Shown piece by piece: positions 44,348-51,902 of a stretch of DNA of 64,000 nucleotides. Both the position numbers and the translations under genes were made by a program. The notes under the pieces were generated by a model. That model made no database searches. It worked only from the letters and a program-made list of their open reading frames with translations, and was not told the DNA's origin. Origin of the DNA: Streptomyces brevispora (GTDB lineage: Bacteria; Actinomycetota; Actinomycetes; Streptomycetales; Streptomycetaceae); NCBI RefSeq assembly GCF_007829885.1, contig NZ_VIWW01000001.1, forward strand, positions 5,518,001 to 5,582,000. Direction: 5' to 3'. Positions within the stretch are counted from its first letter, which is position 1, and every line of letters begins with the position of its first letter.

Positions 44348-45187
44348 CTACGGACTCTCGATCCGGTAGCTGTCGCCGTACACCTTCCAGCTCAGCGGCG
44401 TCTCCAGGCCGAGCTTGCCCTGGCGTACGAAGACCCGCTGAGCCGTCTCGATCCGGCTGGTGTCGGTGTGCGAGGGCTCCTTGCGCATCGCCGCGATCCG
44501 GGCATCCAGGAACCCGTCGAGATACGCCACCTCGGCGCCGCCCTGCGCGGGGGTGCGGGCCTTCGCGAGCGCGTGGCGGCGCATCGTACGGAAGCCGACC
44601 GTGCCGTCCGCGTCGGCGGAGCCGTGCATCACATAGGCGTCGTAGTAGATGAACTGACCCAGTGCGCCGAGCCCGTCCGCCTTCGCCTGTGCGACCGCGG
44701 GGCCGAAGTACGAGGCGTCCCGCTCGGCGTCCTGCGCCGACCGGAAGGCCGCGTCGCCGGCCGCGTCCGCCCATGCCGCGGTGAACGGGCGGCCGAGCCC
44801 GGTGTGCGCGTCGGTGCCCTCCACCGCCCGCAGTGCCGACAGGAACCGCTCCAGCGGATTCCCGGGCCGGGCCTTCGCGTACCGCTCGACGACGCGTCGC
44901 ATGTCGCCGGTGCCGGAGCAGAAGCCGATGATGCCCGCGGTGTAGCCGCGGCCGTCGTCGATGTCCTCGATGTACTTGTACTGGGACTTCCAGTCCAGCG
45001 AGGAGTTCTCCGCGCTGGAGACCAGTTGCATGGCGATGTCCTTCTTCGCCGGATCGTCGAGCCCGGGCGCCGGGACATCCTTGCCGTAGGCGGTGTCCGG
45101 TCCGGCTCCCGAACATCCGGAGAGCACGGCCACGGCCATGACGAGGGCGGCGACCGGTGCGATCAGGGAACGCGTGCTGAGCTTCAC
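44348..45187 (-). CDS. GH46 chitosanase paralogue, predicted lipoprotein
   Basis: 279 residues from ATG 45187. The N-terminus (KLSTRSLIAPVAALVMAVAV then LSGCSGAG) has a clear lipobox with Cys about residue 25, so this paralogue should be membrane-anchored, unlike its secreted neighbour. The catalytic core SSAENSSLDWKSQYKYIEDI and DGRGYTAGIIGFCSG is identical to csnA for about 55 residues, while the remainder (RPGNPLERFLSALRAVEGTD, LGQFIYYDAYVMHGSADADG, SWKVYGDSYRIESP) is only roughly 60% alike. It would act on chito-oligomers near the cell surface. The gene has its own terminator and lies upstream of csnA in the same direction. Confidence 0.94.
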   Translation of the reverse strand: MKLSTRSLIAPVAALVMAVAVLSGCSGAGPDTAYGKDVPAPGLDDPAKKDIAMQLVSSAENSSLDWKSQYKYIEDIDDGRGYTAGIIGFCSGTGDMRRVVERYAKARPGNPLERFLSALRAVEGTDAHTGLGRPFTAAWADAAGDAAFRSAQDAERDASYFGPAVAQAKADGLGALGQFIYYDAYVMHGSADADGTVGFRTMRRHALAKARTPAQGGAEVAYLDGFLDARIAAMRKEPSHTDTSRIETAQRVFVRQGKLGLETPLSWKVYGDSYRIESP

Positions 45188-45316
45188 CCCTCAAGCCTGC
45201 CAGGCCGCGGGAGCGATCTTCGCTCATTCGGCGGCAGTGTCACGGGCGGGGACGAGCCGACGGAGCCACCCCGCAGGCCGTCCGGGGTGTCCGGCGGTCG
45301 GGGGCTCGTCGGTCGC

Positions 45317-45382
45317 GGGCCCGACGGACCGTCGGGCCCAACGGTCCGGGCGCCCGGCGGCCTGGGTCTCCTGGCGCCCGGA
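45317..45382. terminator. Two stem-loops after the TIGR03086-like gene
   Basis: Hairpin 1: 45317-45325 with 45331-45339 (9 bp, 5-nt loop). Hairpin 2: 45345-45354 with 45373-45382 (10 bp, 18-nt loop), ending 3 bp from the stop of the minus-strand gene. Confidence 0.75.
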
Positions 45383-45384
45383 TG

Positions 45385-45990
45385 TCAGCCGCCCGGCTTC
45401 CAGTCGGGGCGCCGGCCGCTCCGGGCGACCGCCCGGTCCAGCAGCGGAGCATCGTCCGGCACCGGGACCCGCGGGCCGAACGGAGCGCCGGCCGGAGGGC
45501 TGTCGCCCATCGCGGCCAGCAGGCCCAGCGTGGAGTGCAGATGCGCATCCTCGGCCCGGAACGGCTGCCCGGTCGCCCTCGCCAGGTCCCAGCCGTGCAG
45601 CACCAGTTCGTTGAGCGCGACCATGCCCGCCACCTCGCCCGGCAGATCCACGCTGCCCGCCCGGCTCATGCCCTGCCAGGCGTCGGGGGAGCGCCAGGCG
45701 TTGACCATCCTGTCCAGCGCCACGGGCAGCGTGCCGCGCCAGTCGTCACCGAGCACCATCTCCCTCACCGCGGGTGCCGTGTCGGTCGCCGGTCCCGGCT
45801 CCTTGTGCGCGGCATCGCGGAAGGCCACGGCGAGTCCGCCGATGTGGGCGAGCAGGGCGCTCACCGTGACACCGGGGCAGGGGGTCGGTGCGGACAGCCA
45901 CGTGTCATCGACCGCGTCGAGCAGCCCGATGATCTGCCGGGCCGCCGGTTCCAGATCCTGCGGGGGAGCGGTCTTCGTCTCGTTGTCCAT
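45385..45990 (-). CDS. TIGR03086-family metal-binding (DinB / maleylpyruvate isomerase N-terminal) protein
   Basis: 201 residues from ATG 45990. The four-helix DinB-like fold shows LEPAARQIIGLLDAVDDTWL, PTPCPGVTVSALLAHIGGLA (first metal His) and LNELVLHGWDLARATGQPF (second His motif H-G-W-D), the hallmark of the TIGR03086 group. Members are thought to be mycothiol-dependent enzymes or relatives; the substrate is unknown. It stands alone with two hairpins downstream. Confidence 0.88.
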   Translation of the reverse strand: MDNETKTAPPQDLEPAARQIIGLLDAVDDTWLSAPTPCPGVTVSALLAHIGGLAVAFRDAAHKEPGPATDTAPAVREMVLGDDWRGTLPVALDRMVNAWRSPDAWQGMSRAGSVDLPGEVAGMVALNELVLHGWDLARATGQPFRAEDAHLHSTLGLLAAMGDSPPAGAPFGPRVPVPDDAPLLDRAVARSGRRPDWKPGG

Positions 45991-46300
45991 ACAGTGCGGA
46001 CTCCCCGCGCGCGCCGAACTCATCGCCCGGCGACACGCCGGCTGCCCCGGACCCGTGGCCCGGCGCACCACGCGCGCCCCCGCAGGACGATCCGGCTCGG
46101 TGATCCAGTACCGCCGGATCGACGGTCCGACGCGCGGCGCGGCCCGACCGTACGCCAACCGGCCCTGCCGGGAACGCGGTCCGGTCCGGGCGCGGTGCAC
46201 ACCGGCATATTGCGGAACGTTCTGCTCCGCCCCCTTGTCGGAGACCCCCGCCTCATGCGATACAGGTCTGGACCATTGCTGCCGGATGGAAGGCAAGACC

Positions 46301-47281
46301 GTGCAACGTCCCCACGCACCTGCGGCGTTGGCCAGTTCAGCCGCCCTGCTCCTCGCCGCGCTCACCGCCTGTGGCGGTTCCGGGACCGCGGCCGACACCC
46401 GTGGTCCCACGACACCGCACGGGGTGACGGTGCAGGCCAGTAGCGCCACGTCCGCGCATGTGATGTGGGAGGCGGCCACCGACGACAGGGCCGTCACCGC
46501 GTACGAGATCTACCGCAAGGGCAAGAAGGTCAAGACCGTCCCGGCGGCCAAAGTGATGATCGACATCGACGGGCTGACCGCCTCGACGGCGTACACCTTC
46601 ACCGTTCGCGCCCGCGACGCCGCCGGGAACCTCTCCGCGCCGAGCGCCGCCGCGTCCGTCACCACTCCCGCACCGACCCCGGCCGACCACGAGGCCCCGA
46701 CCCGGCCGGTGAAACTGCGCGGCAAGGCGGATGGAAGCCGGGCGGCCACGCTGTCCTGGGGTGGCTCCACGGACGACGTCGGCGTCACCTCGTACGACAT
46801 CTACCAGGAGGACTCGCGCATCCACAGCGTGCCCGGCACGCGGACCACGGCACATCTGACCGGGCTGCGGCCCGGCACGGTCTACACCTTCACCGTTTGC
46901 GCCCGCGACGCCGCCGACACCTCGTCGAAGGACAGCAACGCCTTCGACCTCACCACCGCCTCCGCCCCCGGAGCGCCCGCCTCCACCGCCCCCACCGACC
47001 TGCGGATCACGAGCGGCGCCCAAGGCAAGGAGTACGTCGTCGATCTGGACTGGAAGCAGCCCGAGACCGGCGGCGAGATCCCGGCCTACCAGCTCTATCT
47101 GGACGGCCGGCTGACCACCACGATCGTCTGGGGAGGCAAGCCGCCCACGGGTCGCGCGAGCTACCGGCTCACCGTCAGCGACCCCCGCGGCACCCGTTAC
47201 TCGATGAAGATCCGCGCCAAGCTGCCGGACGGGAAGTGGGGGGACTTCTCCGCCCAGCGCACGGTGATGCTCGGCGGCTGA
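46301..47281 (+). CDS. Lipoprotein with fibronectin type III domains
   Basis: 326 residues from GTG 46301, preceded by GGAAGG; ATG 46286 is an in-frame alternative. A leader with LLLAALTACGGSG gives a lipobox (Cys about residue 24), so it should be surface-anchored. Two clear FN3 repeats follow, both with AYTFTVRARDAAGNLS or VYTFTVCARDAADTSS near their ends. A third beta domain (TDLRITSGAQGKEYVVDLDW) closes the protein. FN3 modules of this type usually link catalytic and binding domains in chitinases, and a broken chitinase lies just downstream. Alone it may bind polysaccharide or act as a scaffold. Exact role unknown. Confidence 0.85.
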   Translation: MQRPHAPAALASSAALLLAALTACGGSGTAADTRGPTTPHGVTVQASSATSAHVMWEAATDDRAVTAYEIYRKGKKVKTVPAAKVMIDIDGLTASTAYTFTVRARDAAGNLSAPSAAASVTTPAPTPADHEAPTRPVKLRGKADGSRAATLSWGGSTDDVGVTSYDIYQEDSRIHSVPGTRTTAHLTGLRPGTVYTFTVCARDAADTSSKDSNAFDLTTASAPGAPASTAPTDLRITSGAQGKEYVVDLDWKQPETGGEIPAYQLYLDGRLTTTIVWGGKPPTGRASYRLTVSDPRGTRYSMKIRAKLPDGKWGDFSAQRTVMLGG

Positions 47282-47406
47282 CCGGCCTTCAGGCGTGCCG
47301 AGGCCTGCTCCATATGGTCGGACCTCTCGCCCGCAGTGGTCGGCGGTCTCGTCGTGGCCGGTGTGCGACGGCCAGAAAATGCCAAGGGGTCTGTACCTCT
47401 TGACGA

Positions 47407-47422
47407 TGTGGTCCAGACCACT
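47407..47422. promoter_or_regulatory. DasR-type operator (dre) in front of the chitinase remnant
   Basis: TGTGGTCCAGACCACT closely fits the known DasR consensus A(C/G)TGGTCTAGACCA(G/C)T and the TGGTCCAGACC element of Streptomyces chitinase promoters. It sits about 20 bp before the start of the chitinase-derived sequence. Confidence 0.82.
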
Positions 47423-47440
47423 TGGTTTCCGCTGTGCTCC

Positions 47441-48034
47441 ATGGAACCAAGTTCACCCGCTGGGACCTGAGCAAGGTCTTCGACTTCCTCGACGTGGCCA
47501 ACGTCCAGGGCTACGACTTCCACGGCTCCGGCAGCGACAACTCCTGGGAACCGAACCGCACCGGCCACCAGGCCAACCTCTACTCCGACGCCCAGGACCC
47601 GTACGACTTCCACTTCAGCGCGGACGCCGCGATCAAGGCGTACACGGACGCGGGCGTCGAACCCGCAAGCTGACCCTGGGCATCCCGTTCTACGGCCGGG
47701 GCCGGCAGAACGTCACCGACGGCGGGGCGGCGGGCGAATGGCAGTCCGCGGGCGGAGCGGCCTTGGGCCAGTTCGCCGAGGAAGCCGGCACCCGCGGGTA
47801 CTCCAACCTCATCGGCGCCTACCCGATGATGACAGTCCGTCACGACGAGCAGTCGGTGTCCACGTACGGCTACACCGGGAACCAGTGGTGGTCCTTCGAC
47901 GACACCTGGTCCATCGGCAAGAAGGCGGCCTACGTCAAGAACAAGGGCTTGCTCGGCGTCATGGTCTGGGAGATGTCGGGGGGACACCCCGCAGGGGACC
48001 CTCCTCAACGCGCTCGACACCGGGCTGAAGTAGC
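47441..48034 (+). pseudogene. GH18 chitinase, N-terminal half deleted and frameshifted
   Basis: The first part (47453-47660) reads FDFLDVANVQGYDFHGSGSD, then NSWEPNRTGHQANLYSDAQD and AAIKAYTDAGVEP, the C-terminal half of an actinomycete GH18 domain. A frame change near 47660 is followed in the next frame by RKLTLGIPFYGRGRQNVTDG and GNQWWSFDDTWSIGKKAAYV, WEMSG. A second frameshift at a G-run (about 47970) leads to the natural ending, where TLLNALDTGLK can be read in the original style before a stop at 48032-48034. The signal peptide, binding modules and the DxxDxDxE catalytic motif are missing. The promoter operator and a 3' hairpin are still present, so only the gene body has been lost. Confidence 0.9.
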
Positions 48035-48045
48035 GGTTCCCCCCG

Positions 48046-48071
48046 TGACGGGAAGCCCGCTTCCTGTCACA
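48046..48071. terminator. Hairpin after the chitinase remnant
   Basis: GTGAC-G-GGAAG pairs with CTTCC-T-GTCAC (11 bp with one mismatch, 4-nt loop), 12 bp after the remnant's stop. Confidence 0.65.
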
Positions 48072-48097
48072 GGCAGTCCGTGGCCCGGGAGATGACG

Positions 48098-48135
48098 GCT
48101 TCGCCCCCGGTGCCGTGCGGTACCGGGGGCGAAGC
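48098..48135. terminator. 17-bp stem-loop after malate synthase
   Basis: Arms 48098-48114 and 48119-48135 pair with one mismatch and a 4-nt loop, 22 bp beyond the malate synthase stop on the minus strand. Confidence 0.82.
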
Positions 48136-48156
48136 ACGTCACTGGTGCGAGAGGCG

Positions 48157-49776
48157 TCAGCCCAGCCGCTCGTACGCCGGCAGCGTCAGGAAGTCCGCGT
48201 AGTCCTGGTCCAGGGAGACCTGGAGCAGGAGGTCGTGGGCCTGCTGCCACTTGCCGGCGGCGAAGGCCTCGTCGCCGGTCTCGGCGCGGATCGCGGCCAG
48301 TTCCTCGGCCGCGATCCTGCGGGCCAGCTCCGCCGTGGCGTGTTCGCCGTTCTCGAAGACCACGTCCGCGTTGATCCACTGCCAGATCTGCGAGCGCGAG
48401 ATCTCCGCGGTGGCCGCGTCCTCCATCAGGTTGAAGATGGCGACCGCGCCCATGCCGCGCAGCCAGGCCTCGATGTAGCGGATGCCGACCGCGACGGCGT
48501 TGCGCAGACCGTCGTAGGTGGGCTTGGCGTGCAGGGTGTCGATGGCGATCAGGTCGCCGGCGGCCACCGAGACGTCCTCGCGCAGGCGTTCCTTCTGGTT
48601 CGGCTTCTCGCCGAGCACCGCGTCGAAGGAGGCCATGGCGATCGGGACCAGGTCGGGGTGGGCGACCCAGGAGCCGTCGAAGCCGTCGTTCGCCTCGCGG
48701 TCCTTGTCGGCCTTCACCTTCTCGAACGCGACCTTGTTGACCTCGGCGTCACGGCGGGACGGGATGAACGCAGCCATCCCGCCGATCGCGTGGGCACCGC
48801 GCTTGTGGCAGGTGCGGACGAGCAGTTCCGTGTACGCCCGCATGAACGGGGCCGTCATCGTCACGGCGTTGCGGTCCGGCAGGACGAACTTGGTACCGCC
48901 GTCACGGAAGTTCTTGATGATGGAGAAGAGGTAGTCCCAGCGGCCCGCGTTCAGCCCGGAGGCGTGCTCGCGCAGCTCGTAGAGGATCTCCTCCATCTCG
49001 TACGCGGCGGTGATCGTCTCGATCAGGACCGTGGCGCGGACGGTGCCCCGGGGGATGCCGAGCCGGTCCTGGGCGAAGACGAAGATGTCGTTCCAGAGTC
49101 GGGCCTCCAGGTACGACTCCGTCTTCGGCAGGTAGAAGTACGGGCCCTTGCCGAGGTCGATGAGGCGCTGGGCGTTGTGGAAGAAGTAGAGGCCGAAGTC
49201 GACCAGCGCGCCGGGCACCGGAGTGCCGTCGAGCTGGAGGTGCCGCTCGTTCAGGTGCCAGCCGCGCGGGCGGGTGACGACGGTCGCGAGCTCGTCGGCG
49301 GGCTTCAGGGCGTACGACTTGCCGGACCTCGGGTCCGTGAAGTCGATCGCGCGGTTGTAGGCGTCCATCAGATTGAGCTGGCCGAGGACGACGTTCTCCC
49401 ATGTGGGGGCGGACGCGTCCTCGAAGTCGGCGAGCCAGACCCTGGCGCCCGAGTTCAGGGCGTTGATCGTCATCTTGCGGTCGGTCGGACCGGTGATCTC
49501 CACCCGGCGGTCGTTCAGGGCCGCGGGGGCCGGTGCGACCATCCAGGAGTCGTCCGCACGGATCGCCGCGGTCTCCGGCAGGAAGTCCAGCGTGGAGGTA
49601 CGGGCGATCTCGGCGCGGCGCTCGCCGCGGCGGGCGAGCAGCTCGTTCCGGCGCGGGGTGAACCGGCGGTGCAGCTCGGCCACGAACGCGAGGGCCGCGG
49701 GGGTGAGGACCTCGTCCTGCCGGGGCAGGGGCTCGGCATCGACGATGGCCAGCGAGGACGGCGCTGGTGCGGACAT
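48157..49776 (-). CDS. aceB: Malate synthase A
   Basis: 539 residues from ATG 49776. Landmarks of the A-type enzyme: WLADFEDASAPTWENVVLGQ, TRPRGWHLNERHLQLDG (catalytic Arg region), YFYLPKTESYLEARLWNDIF, VLIETITAAYEMEEILYELR, LNAGRWDYLFSIIKNFRDGG (metal Glu/Asp), and the C-terminal RSQIWQWINADVVFENGEH. It condenses glyoxylate with acetyl-CoA to malate. No isocitrate lyase is adjacent; its place in the ureide region and the motif B-like site 161 bp upstream indicate that it disposes of allantoin-derived glyoxylate, in parallel with gcl. Intact. Confidence 0.96.
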   Translation of the reverse strand: MSAPAPSSLAIVDAEPLPRQDEVLTPAALAFVAELHRRFTPRRNELLARRGERRAEIARTSTLDFLPETAAIRADDSWMVAPAPAALNDRRVEITGPTDRKMTINALNSGARVWLADFEDASAPTWENVVLGQLNLMDAYNRAIDFTDPRSGKSYALKPADELATVVTRPRGWHLNERHLQLDGTPVPGALVDFGLYFFHNAQRLIDLGKGPYFYLPKTESYLEARLWNDIFVFAQDRLGIPRGTVRATVLIETITAAYEMEEILYELREHASGLNAGRWDYLFSIIKNFRDGGTKFVLPDRNAVTMTAPFMRAYTELLVRTCHKRGAHAIGGMAAFIPSRRDAEVNKVAFEKVKADKDREANDGFDGSWVAHPDLVPIAMASFDAVLGEKPNQKERLREDVSVAAGDLIAIDTLHAKPTYDGLRNAVAVGIRYIEAWLRGMGAVAIFNLMEDAATAEISRSQIWQWINADVVFENGEHATAELARRIAAEELAAIRAETGDEAFAAGKWQQAHDLLLQVSLDQDYADFLTLPAYERLG

Positions 49777-49936
49777 GAGCTGTCACTCCTTCAGCGGGCG
49801 GTGCGGGCGGCGTCTCACGGCCGTCGGGTCGCCTGAAACGGCACGGCGTGCCATGGCTCCGGGATACGTCCGTGGTCGCCGTCTGAGGTGCAGAGGGCTT
49901 CTGACCAGTGGATAGTAGTTTCCTCATGGTGGAAGT

Positions 49937-49951
49937 TCAATGGTTTGTTGA
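49937..49951. promoter_or_regulatory. Motif B site (TCAATG-GTT-TGTTGA) upstream of malate synthase
   Basis: Fits TCAACA-N3-TGTTGA with the left half degenerate at two positions and the right half perfect. It lies 161 bp upstream of the aceB start in a locally AT-rich patch. Confidence 0.6.
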
Positions 49952-50010
49952 CGTCGAGACTCTCCGGGTCGACAGAAGTGGACCCGTGCTGGCGCAGCGT
50001 GCCATCACAC

Positions 50011-50634
50011 TCACTCAAGGTGGGTCAGGTCCTCCGTCGTGTCGATGTCGTACGCCTGAGCCACATCGGAACACTCGACGAGCCCGATCGCATCGCGGTG
50101 CGCCCGCAGATAGGCGCGCGCGCCCTGGTCGCCCACCGCCCCCGCCGCGATGTCTGCCCACAGATCGGCCCCGAACAACACCGGATGCCCGCGTTCCCCC
50201 TCGTACGAGGCCGCGGCGAGACTCGTCCGGGAGCGGTACGCCGACCGCACCCGCGCCACCGCCTCCGCGCCGATGCCGGGCTGGTCGACGAGCAGGACGA
50301 GGACCGCGTCCGCGTCCGTGCCGGCGAGGGCGCCGAGGCCGGCCCGGAGCGAGGAGCCCATGCCCGCGGTCCACTCCGGGTTGACCGTCACCGTGCAGCC
50401 GGACAGCTCCGCCCTGGCCCGCACCTCGTCGGCCGCCGCGCCGAGCACCACGTGGACCGGACCGCAGCCGCCGTCCCGCAGCGTGCGTACCGCGTGGTCG
50501 GCGAGGAGGCGGCCGCGGTGCTCCAGCAGCGCCTTGGGGCGGCCGCCCAGCCGGCGCCCGCCGCCCGCGGCGAGGAGCAGCCCGGCGACGACCGGGGCGG
50601 CGGACGGGGAAGGGGGAAGCGATGCGCTTGTCAT
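50011..50634 (-). CDS. MobA/MocA-type molybdenum cofactor nucleotidyltransferase
   Basis: 207 residues from ATG 50634. The NTP-binding signature is GLLLAAGGGRRLGGRPKALL (L-A-A-G-x-G-x-R-x-G-x-x-K), followed by VHVVLGAAADEVRARAELSG, VNPEWTAGMGSSLRAGL (G-M-x-x-S), VLLVDQPGI and GERGHPVLFGADLW. These features match the MocA/YgfJ group, which makes molybdopterin cytosine dinucleotide for xanthine dehydrogenase-type enzymes. Xanthine dehydrogenase itself is not in the window, but its product urate is the substrate of the nearby uricase operon, so a supporting role is reasonable. Confidence 0.82.
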   Translation of the reverse strand: MTSASLPPSPSAAPVVAGLLLAAGGGRRLGGRPKALLEHRGRLLADHAVRTLRDGGCGPVHVVLGAAADEVRARAELSGCTVTVNPEWTAGMGSSLRAGLGALAGTDADAVLVLLVDQPGIGAEAVARVRSAYRSRTSLAAASYEGERGHPVLFGADLWADIAAGAVGDQGARAYLRAHRDAIGLVECSDVAQAYDIDTTEDLTHLE

Positions 50635-50843
50635 GCGGACTGGATACCTCAGACGGACGGCTTCCGCACAGGCGTACCGTTTCTGCAACCCACTGTGATC
50701 GCGTGGGACACACCGAGTTCCGTCCGCGGAGTGGCGCCCGGCACCTGTCATGGCGTTAACTTGCCCGCACCCCCGGACACTTGACCACGGTTCGGGGTTT
50801 GGCCGAGACGCTGGCACAAGGATGTGCGAGGGGGAGTGCTTTG

Positions 50844-51155
50844 TTGAAAAGTGTGGGGCAGGCGCGCGTGACCAGCAGCAACGAGGATCCGCGGGTGACG
50901 GAGTTGCGTACGGCTGTCTCCCGGCTCCGCCGGGAGCTGGCCGGACATCCCGCGGAGTTCCCGGACCGCGTGATCGCCGAGGACGAACTGGCGGCGCTGG
51001 ACGCGATGGCGGTCAGCGGCGTGCCCGAGATTCCGCGGCTGCGCCGGTCGCTGCTGCTGATCGCGGGGGCGATCGGCTCCGTCAGCGCCCTGGCGTCGGC
51101 GCTCAGGGACGTACGGGTGGCCGTGGACCTCTTCGGCGAGCCGCCGCGCCGCTGA
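50844..51155 (+). CDS. DUF5955 family protein
   Basis: 103 residues if TTG 50844 is used (GGGGGAG about 9 nt upstream); GTG 50868 is an alternative. Core sequence DPRVTELRTAVSRLRRELAG then EFPDRVIAEDELAALDAMA and IPRLRRSLLLIAGAIGSVSA matches the DUF5955 family of actinomycetes as I recall it. A helical N-terminal part and one hydrophobic helix near the C-terminus are visible. Function unknown. It is divergent from the nucleotidyltransferase gene. Confidence 0.7.
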   Translation: MKSVGQARVTSSNEDPRVTELRTAVSRLRRELAGHPAEFPDRVIAEDELAALDAMAVSGVPEIPRLRRSLLLIAGAIGSVSALASALRDVRVAVDLFGEPPRR

Positions 51156-51269
51156 CCCGGAACGCACGGATCCCGGCTCGCGCGCTCAGGACGGTGCCCA
51201 TGCTCCAGCGTTCGTGGCTCACGGGCTCAGGACGGTTTCCGGCTCGCGCGCTCGGTGGAGGGCGGCGGT

Positions 51270-51902
51270 TCAGCGGCGGATGAGCCTGCGGGCCGTCGCC
51301 GCCGCGACCGCCGCCGTACGCGAGTCGACGCCCAGCTTGGCGTAGATGTGCACCAGATGGGACTTCACCGTCGCCTGGCTCAGGAACAGCTTCTTGCTGA
51401 TCTGCAGGTTCGACAGGCCCTCGCCGACCAGTTGCAGGACCTCCAGCTCTCGCTTGGTGAGGGCCTCCGCAGGGGTCCGCATGCGGTCCATCAGCCGGTG
51501 CGCGACGGCAGGGGCGAGAGCGGACCGGCCGGCCGCCGCCGTACGGACCGCGGCAGCCAGCTCTTCGGGCGGGGCGTCCTTCAGGAGATAACCGGCGGCG
51601 CCCGCCTCGACCGCGGCCAGGATGTCGGCGTCCGTGTCATACGTGGTGAGGATCAGCACCCGGGGCGCGTCCGGCACCGCGGTGATCGCGGCGGTGGCCT
51701 CGGAGCCGTGCAGACCCGCACCGAACTGCAGGTCCATCAGGACGACGTCGAACTCGCCGGTCGCGGCCAGCGCGACGGCCTGTTCGGCGGTCGCGGCCTC
51801 GGCGGCGACCTGGAAGTCCGGCTCGGTGTCCAGGACGGCCCGCAGCCCCGCCCGGACCACCGGGTGGTCGTCGGCGAGCAGCAGCCTGATCGGCTTGGTC
51901 AT
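51270..51902 (-). CDS. NarL/LuxR-type response regulator
   Basis: 210 residues from ATG 51902, overlapping the kinase stop by 4 nt. Receiver domain: acidic pair LLLADDHPVVRAGLRAVLD, phospho-acceptor Asp57 in VVLMDLQF, Thr in LILTTYD and Lys in GYLLKDAPPEEL. The C-terminal LuxR-type helix-turn-helix is LTKRELEVLQLVGEGLSNLQ, ISKKLFLSQATVKSHLVHIY. It is the partner of the upstream histidine kinase. The ABC transporter operon divergent from the kinase gene is the likely target, a common arrangement in Streptomyces; this is inference from position. Confidence 0.94.
   Translation of the reverse strand: MTKPIRLLLADDHPVVRAGLRAVLDTEPDFQVAAEAATAEQAVALAATGEFDVVLMDLQFGAGLHGSEATAAITAVPDAPRVLILTTYDTDADILAAVEAGAAGYLLKDAPPEELAAAVRTAAAGRSALAPAVAHRLMDRMRTPAEALTKRELEVLQLVGEGLSNLQISKKLFLSQATVKSHLVHIYAKLGVDSRTAAVAAATARRLIRR

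Noticed and set aside
47295..48095. An intact 266-codon protein covering the chitinase remnant
   Set aside because: The frame starts in unrelated non-coding sequence before the DasR site and only captures part of the GH18 domain after a frameshift; it has no ribosome site or signal peptide.
48157..49776. Isocitrate lyase partner making a complete glyoxylate shunt
   Set aside because: No aceA-like sequence is present in the window; malate synthase here fits glyoxylate from allantoin better.
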